From the NCBI GenBank assembly GCA_026545765.1, contig JAIFAC010000008.1, positions 519,501 through 583,500 on the forward strand: a DNA stretch of 64,000 bases, in the 5' to 3' direction. The notes under the pieces are model-generated. The model was not told the DNA's origin and did no database searches. It was given only the letters and a program-made list of their open reading frames with translations. Position numbers and translations under genes: made by a program. The DNA is from Plantago major (taxonomy: Eukaryota > Streptophyta > Magnoliopsida > Lamiales > Plantaginaceae). Shown piece by piece: positions 26,281 through 37,184 of the stretch; position 1 is the first letter of the stretch; every line of letters begins with the position of its first letter.

Positions 26281-28223
26281 GTACTACAATTATATAAATA
26301 TATTGGTATTTTCTTTGCCTAAAAATATAGAGAACATGTATATAGGTTGCCTTAATTCCTTTGTTCCTAAAAGCATGTCGATAAGAACTTACTTTTTTCT
26401 TCTACTCAAAAAAGAAAAAACCTTCCTGAATTCATAAATATAACTTATAAGATAAGGAAGGCATTGACACTAGCAATTACTCTGGACACTTATGTAGTCT
26501 TGATCTCGCCTTCGAAGCTCTATTGAAAATAAAAAAAAAAGGCTTAACTTAAGGGTTTATGTCAATTTATGTTAGATTAAGAACCCCACTAAAAGGATAA
26601 AAGAGTAAGTTATGTACGGGTAGATCATATTATATTGTAAGATCTTAAGCAAACATGTATTTCTCTTAGCTTAGAATTTATTAGAGTCTACAAAAACAAG
26701 GGGGTAGACTTCTTTTCACCAATTTCCCTTTTTACTACTTTCTTCAAGAACTCCAATACTAGATTCATACTATAAACTTGTTTCTGTATGCTTTGGTTAT
26801 TTTGGTTATATTGATCAACTTTAGTTTTTTTATATCCTATGTACCTATATTTTATTAAGCAAAGAGGTTATTCCAAGATATATTTCGACACTGAACAACT
26901 ATATCTAATTTTTGCATTATACCACAAGAATTCTGCAAATACGGTCTAGCTACTACTTTGGTGAGAAAAGGCGAGCTTCGTTAAAAGGGGGGGACGGACT
27001 GGAATACATATTATTTTATTGTTTCTACAGACCTAAAACTTACCTCTCTACTTAACCAATTTAACCAATGACGCACTCTAAAAAGAAAAAAGACACGTAA
27101 ACACCTGTAACTTGGAAATTATACATATACCTGTATGGTAAAAAGTGAGAGATAAGGTAGAAACACAAGGCGCAGAGGTAGTATAAGAAGGGGACCACTT
27201 ACATCTTAAAAGAGGAATCCTTTGCCTGTAGTAATGAATATTCTCTTTTGGTGCAGATAGAATTTGGTCAAGAAATACCTATGAATAAATACGTTATAGG
27301 GGAGAGTGCACTATTTTCCCGATCTAAGATATAAGCATGCATGAGTATTGGCTTAAAAACAACAATTAGAAATTGATTATCTTTACGTGCTTATTATATT
27401 GTGCTATTTTTGCTATATAAACTATAAGATAGGATATATAGGATTTTCCGCATTAATAAAAAAAAAGAAGATTTCTTCTACCACCCAGACCGAGAAGCTG
27501 TTTTACTATATCTTATGCATCTATATTAGAACGTGTGATATCTACATACGATGATAGGCTGTACTATATTCTATTCTGTTTGTTAAATTGTTAGTAGAAA
27601 AGTAGACCTTATCCCAAGTAAAGACATATTTTTTGTCTTAAATAAACTGAACCTTCATTGTTACTTATGCCAATTCGCCTACTCCAGGAAATATACCTAT
27701 ACCTACCTCCACAGTAGGACTTTCTGATCGATCCAAAATACGATACAGGATTTGCATCTAAGTGATACATAACGCATGAGAAAATCTAAAAAAAATATTT
27801 CCTCGTGTCATTTTTGTTAATACTTCCAAGATAAGAAACATAGATAGACAAACCATAAATGAATTCCTCTACAGAAAGAAGTGGCTTATATCCGCCATAA
27901 CTCGATCTTCGCTTCGGTCTTTGTTGGCTTTTTGCCTAGCCTCATGCGAGAAAAAGTATGCTTGCCTATAGAGTTATTGCGGGGTCTATTATTATATTAT
28001 TATAAATTCCAAACAAATAAGAGAGTAAATAAAGCGAAAATGCAAAATAGATAAGAAATAAATAGATAGATATTAACATCGCCTATACTTAATTTAATAA
28101 TTATTTAATCACGAAATAGTTTGAGATTTATAGATCATCTTGTAGTAGGTCTAAAATTATAGCCAGGTTTATACCTAGACCTTTCCGGAAACTTGTATTC
28201 GGTGAGAAAAAGTCATATAAAGT

Positions 28224-28261
28224 AATATATATATCTATATATATATATAGATATATATATT
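28224..28261. repeat. 38-bp perfect AT palindrome
   Basis: The segment equals its own reverse complement over 38 bases. It consists of AT dinucleotide runs interrupted symmetrically by single CT and AG steps. It could extrude a cruciform or fold as a hairpin in RNA. The symmetric C and G make it more than a plain (AT)n run. Confidence 0.9.
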
Positions 28262-29208
28262 ATTCAATTTACTGTGGATCTAAAAACGTCGAAGAAGATA
28301 GATAAAAAGGACCTTTACTTTTCGTGATGAAAGTGGAAGTGGTAAATTACAAAGCCAATGGATGCCGACTTTAAGAGAAAAAGCAGGAGCAAGGAAAATA
28401 TCGAAAAACAAAACATAATAACTACTAAAGAATATTTATGTCGCTTTTTGTATTGCAAGATATCCTGCCTGGTCTAGCTACTTAACTAGTAAAAAAAATC
28501 TTTTCCTGCTACATACACCTACCTACTGAAAAAAGAGAGACATCTATTTATAAGCCTTTAATTAATTACGCCGCAAAAATAACCTCGTGATAAAGAATTT
28601 TATGTCAAGATTCTGAAACGTGGATTTTGTTACCCGAGACAGGTTGTCTTTAGATAGAACCGAAAAGTATTTGAAAAGGAGAAAACTTTGGACTACAATT
28701 CCCTATTATCTATGAGTATGAGTGTCTCTATCTATTATCAAAAATCTTTTACATACAATTTCGTTGTTTACGCAAAGTTAGTACAGGGTAAGCTTGCATA
28801 GGGAAGTCTAGAATCAATATTCCAGGGTGGAATTTGGGAGTGTATTGAAAGAAATTATGACATACCAAAATGATTGATTACTGCCGACGAGTAGATCGAA
28901 TATAGAAAATGTAACCCAGATGTTTCATTATTACTTTGATATATACATACCCTACACTTTGGCGAAAGAGGCCACTTCTTTATACAACAAGCGAGCGAGA
29001 AAGAAATTAGAGTTTGTCTTTTTTCACTTTATATAAAATTTACCAGAGGAACTCTTTCTCTTTTTACGAACCTATTTCTAGAAACTAAAACTATAAGTAA
29101 ATTCTACATCGATCCCTTACCCTTGAAAACAGAGTACTATGAAAAATAAAATAAGATAGATATAGATATTTTGTTGCTAAATAGATGCTACTAGCATAAA
29201 AATGAAGT

Positions 29209-29232
29209 AAGATATTCTATAAGATATTCTAT
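29209..29232. repeat. 12-bp tandem duplication
   Basis: Two adjacent perfect copies of AAGATATTCTAT. It is one of several such duplications in the spacer DNA of this window. Confidence 0.9.
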
Positions 29233-29420
29233 AGATAGAGAGGAATACTTGAATTATATACATTCTAAATATTTTTTTTATAAAGAATAAGAATAAAGAG
29301 TCGGGAAACAGATCACTAGCAAAGCAGGACGGACCATATACCATATCTCCTTCCTGTTCCTGTTGTGTAATTTTTAATTCTTATTTTTATTTTATTTATA
29401 TTTACAATTGCATACGATGG

Positions 29421-29454
29421 TTTATCCTTTTTCGATGTTTATCCTTTTTCGATA
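29421..29454. repeat. 17-bp tandem duplication
   Basis: Two adjacent copies of TTTATCCTTTTTCGATG, the last base being A in the second copy. Confidence 0.9.
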
Positions 29455-31699
29455 TAGATTAGAAGAGAGGAATATCCACCAAGAACTCATAAAATAAAAA
29501 TAGAGAGAGGGGCCTAGGCTATTTACCCCATATAATACGGCTTACTAATTTGGGTGTGTATGTATTGTGACACCTAGCAAGAAAAAAATAAGACAACAGG
29601 ACAATCCGTAAAAAGAAAGCAAACGAAAAATAATAAATCGGCAAGATAAGATGATGGTTCGACTAGGATTTCCTCGGGTAGAAGATAGGAAGAAGTCCAC
29701 GAAACAAAGTAATTCGTCCTAGACCTTTTTTTTTAAGTTCCAATTTCCATATCACTTAATTTGTCACACCGGACTGGAGGAATTGTTCACTATAATCTGA
29801 TATGATATCAGAGTAAGGGGTATACTGTCCTTACTATATATATGATATTCTTTGCTTTTAAACGACATCTATTTTATGAATATTAATATAACAGAGATAT
29901 AAGCGAGTTTTAGTTGCTTGTATTTTCTCCATTTAGATGTGTTCCTGTCCTACTGTCAACGGCTAAATAAATAACTTAACAACGGAATAGCAGAATTAAG
30001 GAAGCTTCATGGATAAGACAAAACGAGGATAACTCTAGATGAGCGAATCATTTTTATTTTGGTTGGGCTAATAACAATGTTAGGTGGAAAAACAAGTTAA
30101 TAAAGGAGAAATCCATGTATTTGGTTAAGCAAACTCTCGGTTAATAGGGGCCTGGCTTAAGGAAATAAAATAGAATTAAGGAAGACCAACCAAGAAAAAG
30201 CAAAGAACAAGGGTGAAATCAAAAGTTTATTATACTTCAGAATGTAGTCCAGAAGGTAAAAGAAAAATTTGGTAATACACAAAGTTGACCACTATACCTA
30301 AATAAGTACTGCGCTATATACGTGTATTATATTAGTTTAGTAGCACCTCTTACTTTTAATTATAACACTTGGCCTAAATTGGAAGAGTAGGCGAAAAAAT
30401 ATATAAACCTTGAAAAACATATCCTAAAAAGGTAACTGTAGATGAACAAATACTGAATACTTACAACCACCTCAGTACTCTCGATCTAAGGTAGAGCTGT
30501 TCGACGAGGAAGACTTCTAGCATTATTATATCCAATTATATCTTCAAGTGGGCGCACTCTCGGGGTATTTTAACAAAAGAATTGGTCACTTTTTTTTTAT
30601 GATTGAACTTTTTGTGATGTGATGTTATACAAAGTATGATTAGCCCTAATATTTATTGAGTTTATAAAGGAAACTGGAACTGGGAAGAAATTATGATCTC
30701 TACAAAAAAAGTGTGAATTACTTAGTTTTTCTCTACCTTAATACTCCAACTTATTTTAAGGACTTCGGAAATCCTAGAATATGTGCCTATCAAAGTCTAA
30801 CTACAAACCTAGCGATAACTTGAAAATACAAAGCTTGGGAACTATGACGAGTTTATTTTGAAAATGAATTGATTTAGTAAACCTCTACAATTTCTACTAT
30901 GGGGACCCTTGTATAGAGATAATTATTAATAATGGCTTTATTAATTAATACTTTTATTTACCTATAACAACTGTAAAGTGTAGATTCTAGCACAGTTCAA
31001 GTAATAACAAAGAATATAGACCTCTTACCTATATTTATGCTACGCTATGCTAACCTTTCATTTCCTTTTCCTTATTTATCGAGGATCCCACACTGTATCG
31101 GGATGTATGCATGTAATAATATTTTATAGTTATATAGCAGGAGTTTCCCTTTTATTACGTTTCGGTATCGATATAGATAATTAAGAACTCATCAGTCTTA
31201 CACCGACTGTTATCCTTTCTTTATATTTAGAAATTGCGCACCAAAATGTCTTAAGTTTTGGCTTTTATTATCCTTAGTGGCGGTTCTTTCTTGACTTAGC
31301 GGAAACCCCAGGTCCTTTTCTCTTGCTCCCAGTTGTTGGTACAGAATTTTCTTTAGAGTTCTACGTTTGTTCTATAATTTGTGAACAAAAATACTCAATC
31401 TGAATCAAGTGATGGTTGTTACACGCATTTTTATGTGTGGTGAGATTTTTGACATTTATCTTATATCTTTTCTCTTATAACTGGACTGACTAATAAAGTA
31501 TAGATTGCTAGAATCAGAGAAATACAAAAAAATAAATTGTGGAGATTTGTCCTCGATTTGAGTAACTCAATGTCCTGGTCCTGGTATAGAAACCTTTTGG
31601 TAGAATGGCAAAATTATTTCCTTTCCAGATTTATGAGATGTACCTTTAATTGTAACTTGTTATTGTAGTGTTGCGTCACGGCTTATCTTATGAATATTA

Positions 31700-34600
31700 C
31701 TATATCATACTGTCCTCTTCTTTTAGGTACAAGTGCCTAATTACTAGAATTCTGACTTACATAGAAAGGTGTTCTAAGCCATATGATAAAGAAAAGTGGT
31801 ATAAGCCAATAACGAAACAATCCTAGAAGTGTCCTAATTTTGTGTAATAAAATAAATATGAAGTTGAAGGGAAACGTATATTATATCTTATGTGTCATGC
31901 ATTATAGTGTATATTATAGTGTTATCCTAAGCAATCGTGCTGGTATATCTAGTATAGAAACATAAGAGTAATCTCCCAATGGAATATGTATAAAACCCAA
32001 GTAATGTAAGGTAAACAAGTAAGAGTCTTCTTATGAATTATTACTTTAAAAGAACTATACCAATTAAAGCCTATCTTCTATATTATATAAGGGAAACTAT
32101 ATTATCTTGCACTTAGAAATCCTATATAAGTTATTTATTTGTTAACCGAGTGTGTTAGTTTCATTCCTATAAATAGAAAATAAATTCTCTACTAAACTTA
32201 TCCCTATACTTTTACATTCTATAAGTGAGCTCTTTACCAAACACTAAATAAACGATGTCAGGATAGTTGCAATGTTCGCAACATAATCTTAGATCTTTCA
32301 CCAATAATGGATTTATTTACCTTGGTATACTATACTATGAGCATGTATGTAACTCTTTATGTTTCTTCCTATATAAATTCTATTTCCCTTATAAAGCCTC
32401 TTACTTAAGTTGACTAAGAATGTTTACTTGTAGTCAGTACATAATCTATATTTCCCAAATACATTATTTTTAAGGGTTGGTATACTCACTTCCTGTGTTC
32501 TTAAAGGAAATGTTTTCTACTACACCTAAGTACTTTACCTATGATTTATAAACGTGTACACCTAATGTTTTATGGTTTTCCTATTATAATAACACTATAA
32601 CTTTACATCTATGAGGTATACACAACACGTCATCATTATTGTCTTTAAAATTACTTAGGTATGTGATCTATAGTCCTTTCTTTCTATATTCTATATATAT
32701 TGGCTTAGAGCTCTCTGTTGAAACTACTTATATTCTCTCTCTCTTCCGTTATTCCAATATTTTTCTTTAGGAGTTTTCCTCGTTTCTATTTATATGCAAT
32801 CTTAGAAGTATACCCTTTCATACTTGAGGTGTTATAGATTCCCAAATTAATTTCCTTACCTGACCGCCCTTATTTTGTCTTAGTTATAATCATGAAGTAC
32901 TTACTAAAAATATATGCTTACGTACATAATTTGGATAGCTCGTTTCTAACCACCAAGTATATAGAACTTTACAAGGATTTCTTGGGTATAATTAATTTCT
33001 AACATTAAGTAATAGAACAGTTCTAGAATAGAGATATGGGTAAGAATCTTGTGTGTACTAAAGTGATATCGCTTACAATATAATATTAGGACTGACTAAG
33101 GTAACTAAGAACTTCCCCTAGCAATGGTTTATAGATAGGAAAACAAACCTAGTAATATTCTGATTGCTTTTCCCTTACCCTGAGCTATTTCCCAAAATGA
33201 GCCAAGACTCGAGTATAAGCCGACATAAACAAGAAAAGAATACGTATGGATTTGCGGTATATTACGAAAAAGCGTTTAATCCTAATTTATAGGTAATGCA
33301 AAGAAACTTAAACAACATTTATTATATACAAATTTTATTTATTTCTAGATGATCTTTTTTTTATTATATTTTTCAATCCTTTCTCACTAAGTATAAGTTA
33401 TAAGCTAATATAGAGTCAAAACATAGATATATATAGGGTTTCCTTGAATAGATGAGCTTGCACTTAAAAAACTAAATACAAAGCAAAGACTTTTTGGGTG
33501 CATTAACTAGAGTTAGGAATAATAACTTATTTGGTACTGAAACAAGTGATACATTATACTTAGACGAAGGAAGAAGGCTTAATATATTTTTATGTTCACC
33601 TATTTATTTGTATATTTGTAAGAAATTTATTATATTGAAAAAACTAGAGTATTACCTAGCTTTTTATTGTATAGACTGCGTTATAACTTCTATTATGCTA
33701 ATATAGTATAAACCAAGTATATCTCTGGAGTAAGCTAAATACCCTTCCTTGTTCACTTCATTTTCTATTGGTTACTATATTCACTAATATTTGTTCTCAC
33801 GCTAAATGTTCAAAATTAATATGTATAATTCTTCTTTTTCTTTACTAGGTGTAAATATGTTTGGGTTTAGACTCTTTTGAATATACATTATGAACTTTGG
33901 CATGAGGAGGAACCTTTATTAGTAAAAATCAATTTAAGCTAAGAGACAAAAAAGCTAAGTAAGAATTTCTTGGATTTAATAAATATTACCTCGCACTAAA
34001 ACGATGCAGTGAAAAAAAAAAAAGGAATATTTCTCCTCTTCTATATCTACTAAGTTAATTAAGTATGTTAATTAAGTATAAAAGCACAACTTATTAGTTT
34101 ATGTTACTCCATATTATTCTTATAAATTACTAATGATTGGACTTATTCCTATGTTTCATGATTTACTATGACACATACCATAAAGTTTCTATTTCATGAC
34201 TTGTTAGTTACTTAGAAAGAGTTCCTTTTTTTATAGAGTGCACATCTTATTTGAAGAGAAAAGAAGAGAAAGTGTATATTTACCAAGGTAGAGTAATTGT
34301 TTTTATAAGGCATATAGTATATCTTGTACTTAGGCATATCATATAAATTCGCTCTATTTAGCCTTATAACGTGTAAGTATAATTTCCCCTAGTATGTATT
34401 ATGTAAATCCCTTAGTAATGGAACTATATTTGCTCTGTTTCGTATTGATCTTAATAAATGTCTTGAGTATTCCCTCTAATTTTCCTCATACCCCCATGGA
34501 CTTTCCTTATACACCAAATAGAATCTATGAAAGGTTATCTCCTAATTTTATGAATCAAGTACTTACTAAGCTTTCCCTGTTTAATCCATTTATTACATAC

Positions 34601-35270
34601 AACAAGTATTACACTATACACTTATAAGAAAGAACCTAGAAAAATAAGTAAGTATAAGGGAGATATTTCCTTAGTATTAAAGTACACCATATAGTACATG
34701 CATAAGAATTAAGTCCCATTCCTAAGTCCCATTCCTAAGATAAATTCCTAAGATAAATTTATTATAATTATAGAAGGTTGTATACTATAGCGTTGTTTTC
34801 TTTTCATCAATACTAGAATTCTTGCCTAACACGTTAACGTTACTATCTTATTTCTTATATTATTTAATATACTTAGCTTAATACTTACTTATAAAGGTAC
34901 ACCCATTAATTGGTTTTATCTTTCTATCCTCCTTTCTTATCTACTTTACACAACACGTTCTATTATCATCATCAATTAATTTCATTAGGTGCCTACAATA
35001 TACGTACTATACTTCTACCTTTTAGATTAGTTTTGGACTACTTCAGATCAAAGTCTTACCCTAAAATGTTTTATTTATTATATTCTAACTAAAGAGTATA
35101 TGCTAGCAACATAAATTTATACTGCGAAATGACTTACACTTATTATTGTATTTACTTCCCCTTTGATCTTTACTAGAGTTATACTATATCTTTATCTTTC
35201 ATACCTACATTTAGTTAGCTATAAGTTGTGCATGGTATACAAAAAGGGTATTTCCAATTCTATACTAATT
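31700..35270. other. CpG-poor spacer block
   Basis: Counting by eye from 31741 to 33180 gives about 14 CpG in 1,440 nt, about half of expectation. No gene is recognised. Open frames of 60-77 codons at 33494-33706, 34394-34627 and 34910-35092 lack family motifs. I looked on the minus strand for the missing C-terminal half of nad3 downstream of 35271 and did not find it. The block contains the 13-bp tandem array at 34711-34762. Confidence 0.5.
34711..34762. repeat. 13-bp tandem array, four units of two types
   Basis: Two copies of AAGTCCCATTCCT are followed directly by AAGATAAATTCCT and a related fourth unit, AAGATAAATTTAT. The shared 13-nt period and the AAG...ATT frame suggest stepwise duplication and divergence within one small array. 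Confidence 0.88.
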
Positions 35271-35615
35271 CTATAATATATAAGATAGTTGTTCTATTGC
35301 TAGGTACAGAGGTACTTGATGGCATCTTGTTCCGTGCTTGTTAAAAGCATTGGTGATTACTTCGAGATCAAAGATAATAAAGAAAATAGAGATAAGGAAA
35401 ACGGAGATGTTAAAATACTGAAGTGGGTTGCTGCGAGGACCAAAGACAAACTCAAAGGCAGATAATTTTTCTCTACAGACAATACTTCCAAAAGAAAACA
35501 GGAAGTATTTGGAAGCATCTGCAATAATAAAGAAGGGAAGACCAAGTAGTACCAAAGATAATAGCAGACTAATCACTAGATCTAGATAGAGGAAGATTGA
35601 ATAGAATTCGAACAT
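35271..35615 (-). CDS. nad3: NADH dehydrogenase subunit 3-like frame with in-frame insertion and replaced C-terminus
   Basis: The frame encodes 114 residues; plant mitochondrial ND3, a small membrane subunit of complex I, has about 118. Residues 1-86 align with ND3: MFEF at the start, first membrane segment at about 8-32 (LVISLLLSLVLLGLPF), EKLSAFE at 49-55, and the second segment leading to SIFFIIFDLEV at 76-86. Two in-frame insertions are present: two residues near position 12 and about ten residues at 38-47, the latter made by a hairpin. The nearly universal loop ECGFDP reads EFVFGP, losing the cysteine and aspartate; C-to-U editing cannot restore the aspartate. After V86 (position 35358) the 28-residue tail bears no resemblance to the usual second half, which holds the third membrane segment. 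No GUGYG intron start is seen at the break. The frame may be a pseudogene, a recombinant, or the first part of a gene completed in trans. It lies 81 nt after trnK and is probably co-transcribed with it. The rps12 gene often found next to nad3 is absent. Confidence 0.75.
   Translation of the reverse strand: MFEFYSIFLYLDLVISLLLSLVLLGLPFFIIADASKYFLFSFGSIVCREKLSAFEFVFGPRSNPLQYFNISVFLISIFFIIFDLEVITNAFNKHGTRCHQVPLYLAIEQLSYIL
35481..35509 (-). repeat. Hairpin insertion inside nad3
   Basis: AATACTTCC at 35481-35489 and GGAAGTATT at 35501-35509 form a perfect 9-bp inverted repeat around an 11-nt loop. The 29-nt element coincides with the roughly ten residues that other plant ND3 proteins lack, between the first membrane segment and EKLSA. 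The frame is kept. It looks like a small palindromic insertion of the kind known from some organelle genomes. Confidence 0.75.
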
Positions 35616-35635
35616 GTAAGAGATGACTAATAACT

Positions 35636-35786
35636 AGGTGTGCTCTTTCTTTTAGAGCGATATACCGAAAAATTTCTATATTGTCTCCTTCGACTCTGGG
35701 TGTAGTAGGATTTGAACCAACGACCAATCAATTAAAAGTCGATTGCTCTACCGACTGAGCTATACACCCTTTAAAAAAGAGCACCT
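35636..35786. repeat. Inverted repeat enclosing trnK
   Basis: AGGTGTGCTCTTT at 35636-35648 pairs with AAAGAGCACCT at 35776-35786, with a two-base bulge on the left arm. The tRNA lies between the arms. In the transcript, the arms could close a stem below the tRNA cloverleaf. The left arm is only about 20 nt upstream of the nad3 start, so the stem would also affect the nad3 leader. Confidence 0.65.
35697..35769 (-). tRNA. trnK-UUU: tRNA-Lys (anticodon UUU)
   Basis: All four arms fold. The acceptor GGGTGTA pairs with TACACCC, with A as discriminator. The D arm is GCTC/GAGC around AGTCGGTA. The anticodon stem ATCGA/TTGAT holds the loop CTTTTAA, giving the TTT anticodon. The variable loop is TGGTC. 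The T stem GTTGG/CCTAC, around TTCAAAT, has one T-T mismatch in its middle. The CCA tail is not encoded. The gene resembles the native plant mitochondrial trnK rather than the intron-containing plastid gene. It decodes AAA and AAG in mitochondrial translation. Processing at its 3' end would create a 5' end 81 nt before the nad3 frame. Confidence 0.95.
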
Positions 35787-37154
35787 AAAAGAGAAGATAT
35801 GCTAGCTTCAAACAAAGATAAATAAAATAAAAATAAATAAAAGAGAAAATTATATGATCTTTATATACGTGGTTGTTGGAGCACCAAACCAATTATTTTT
35901 TTATTTCGCTATATAATTAATTTAATGTCCTTTTTCAATGTTAGGATAAGAGAACATAGGCTTTACTTTATAGTATATTTTATACTATATATATATATAT
36001 ATTTTATTATTTTTTTCTCTTCTTTCTATTTTATTATAATTAATAATTTTTCCATAGCTTCAGTATATAGCGCTTTACTAGATCATGATAAATCTAGTAC
36101 TCTTTCTTTCTTTCTTTTTCTACATTAAAGTTCTTCCGTGATTTCCTCGACTTGAACTAGGTGTTTGCCCTCGCTAACTCTTTACTACTCACTTCACTCC
36201 TTGTTTTATTTCATGCGTTCTACTTCTTAACTTTATGCTTTATAATAAAATAAGTTAAGTACGAAAGAAGAAATTTAACACAGGAAAAAAATATATAGAT
36301 TAAAGTTTTATTTCTTTCATAGAACATAGAAGCAGTTTATTAAGAAATAAAAAAACACACGTGGTATATTAATTAATAAGTCTATTATTAGGCAGGACAG
36401 TACTGGAAAGGAGGTTGGAAGATACACAACTACCGTAAACACACAAACAGCAGAAAGGTTATAAAGAACAAAAATACAACTGTTGTACAGAACAAGGTAT
36501 TGTTGTAACAAAACAAAAGAGGAAGATAGAGCAGGTATACAGAGCAATGTCTAATAAAATAAACGTGGTAGGTCGGATTATCGATTATCTAAAAATTTCT
36601 TATGATATGAATACTTAATTTATTTCGTATACTTTTTTTTTATTTCTTACAATTACAACAAGAACATCATCGTCCTCCTTAGTTACTCGCCTATAAGAAT
36701 TATTATTTTAAAGTACTATCACTATTTTTACCTATTTAGGAATTCTTGGTAATGATTATTTGTTATTTTCGTTACTCCAAGCAAAATAATTTACAATATC
36801 TCATATATACTTAAACAACTTATAAGTTATACTTAAGAATAATCTTCTCCATTTCCTTTTTTACTTACAACTATTTTTATTTTTACAACCTGTTCATTTT
36901 GTTCATCATAGTATTAGATCTCCCTCAATGTACAGTACAATATGTACAGGGATTTACTTCTTCGGGTTGGATATTAGCTTCGGGTATTAATAATTAATTT
37001 ATTATTTATAATCGACTTCGTAAACAACTCACACTAGGAGGAACGGGCATATTATTTATTATTCTTTCGTTTCACAGAATTATATAATCCTTGTATGTAT
37101 AGCTTTTGACTGACGGTGAGTAATAATATAGTCTCTCTATGTATAAAAAAAAAG

Positions 37155-37184
37155 GTATATATAATATATATATATATATATATA
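37155..37184. repeat. TA microsatellite
   Basis: About 30 nt of nearly uninterrupted TA dinucleotides, with one phase shift. A similar run is found at 57765-57794. Confidence 0.85.

Larger units (their letters stand above)
26281..31700. other. Gene-free AT-rich spacer
   Basis: No gene or structural RNA is recognised. The block holds a 38-bp perfect palindrome at 28224-28261 and two short tandem duplications at 29209-29232 and 29421-29454. The GC-richer stretches at 27880-27980 and 31250-31340 resemble no mitochondrial or plastid gene that I know. Confidence 0.55.

Noticed and set aside
33160-33200. Possible minus-strand tRNA, from a TAGCTCAGG-like D-arm motif
   Set aside because: No matching acceptor, anticodon or T arm could be folded at the right distances.
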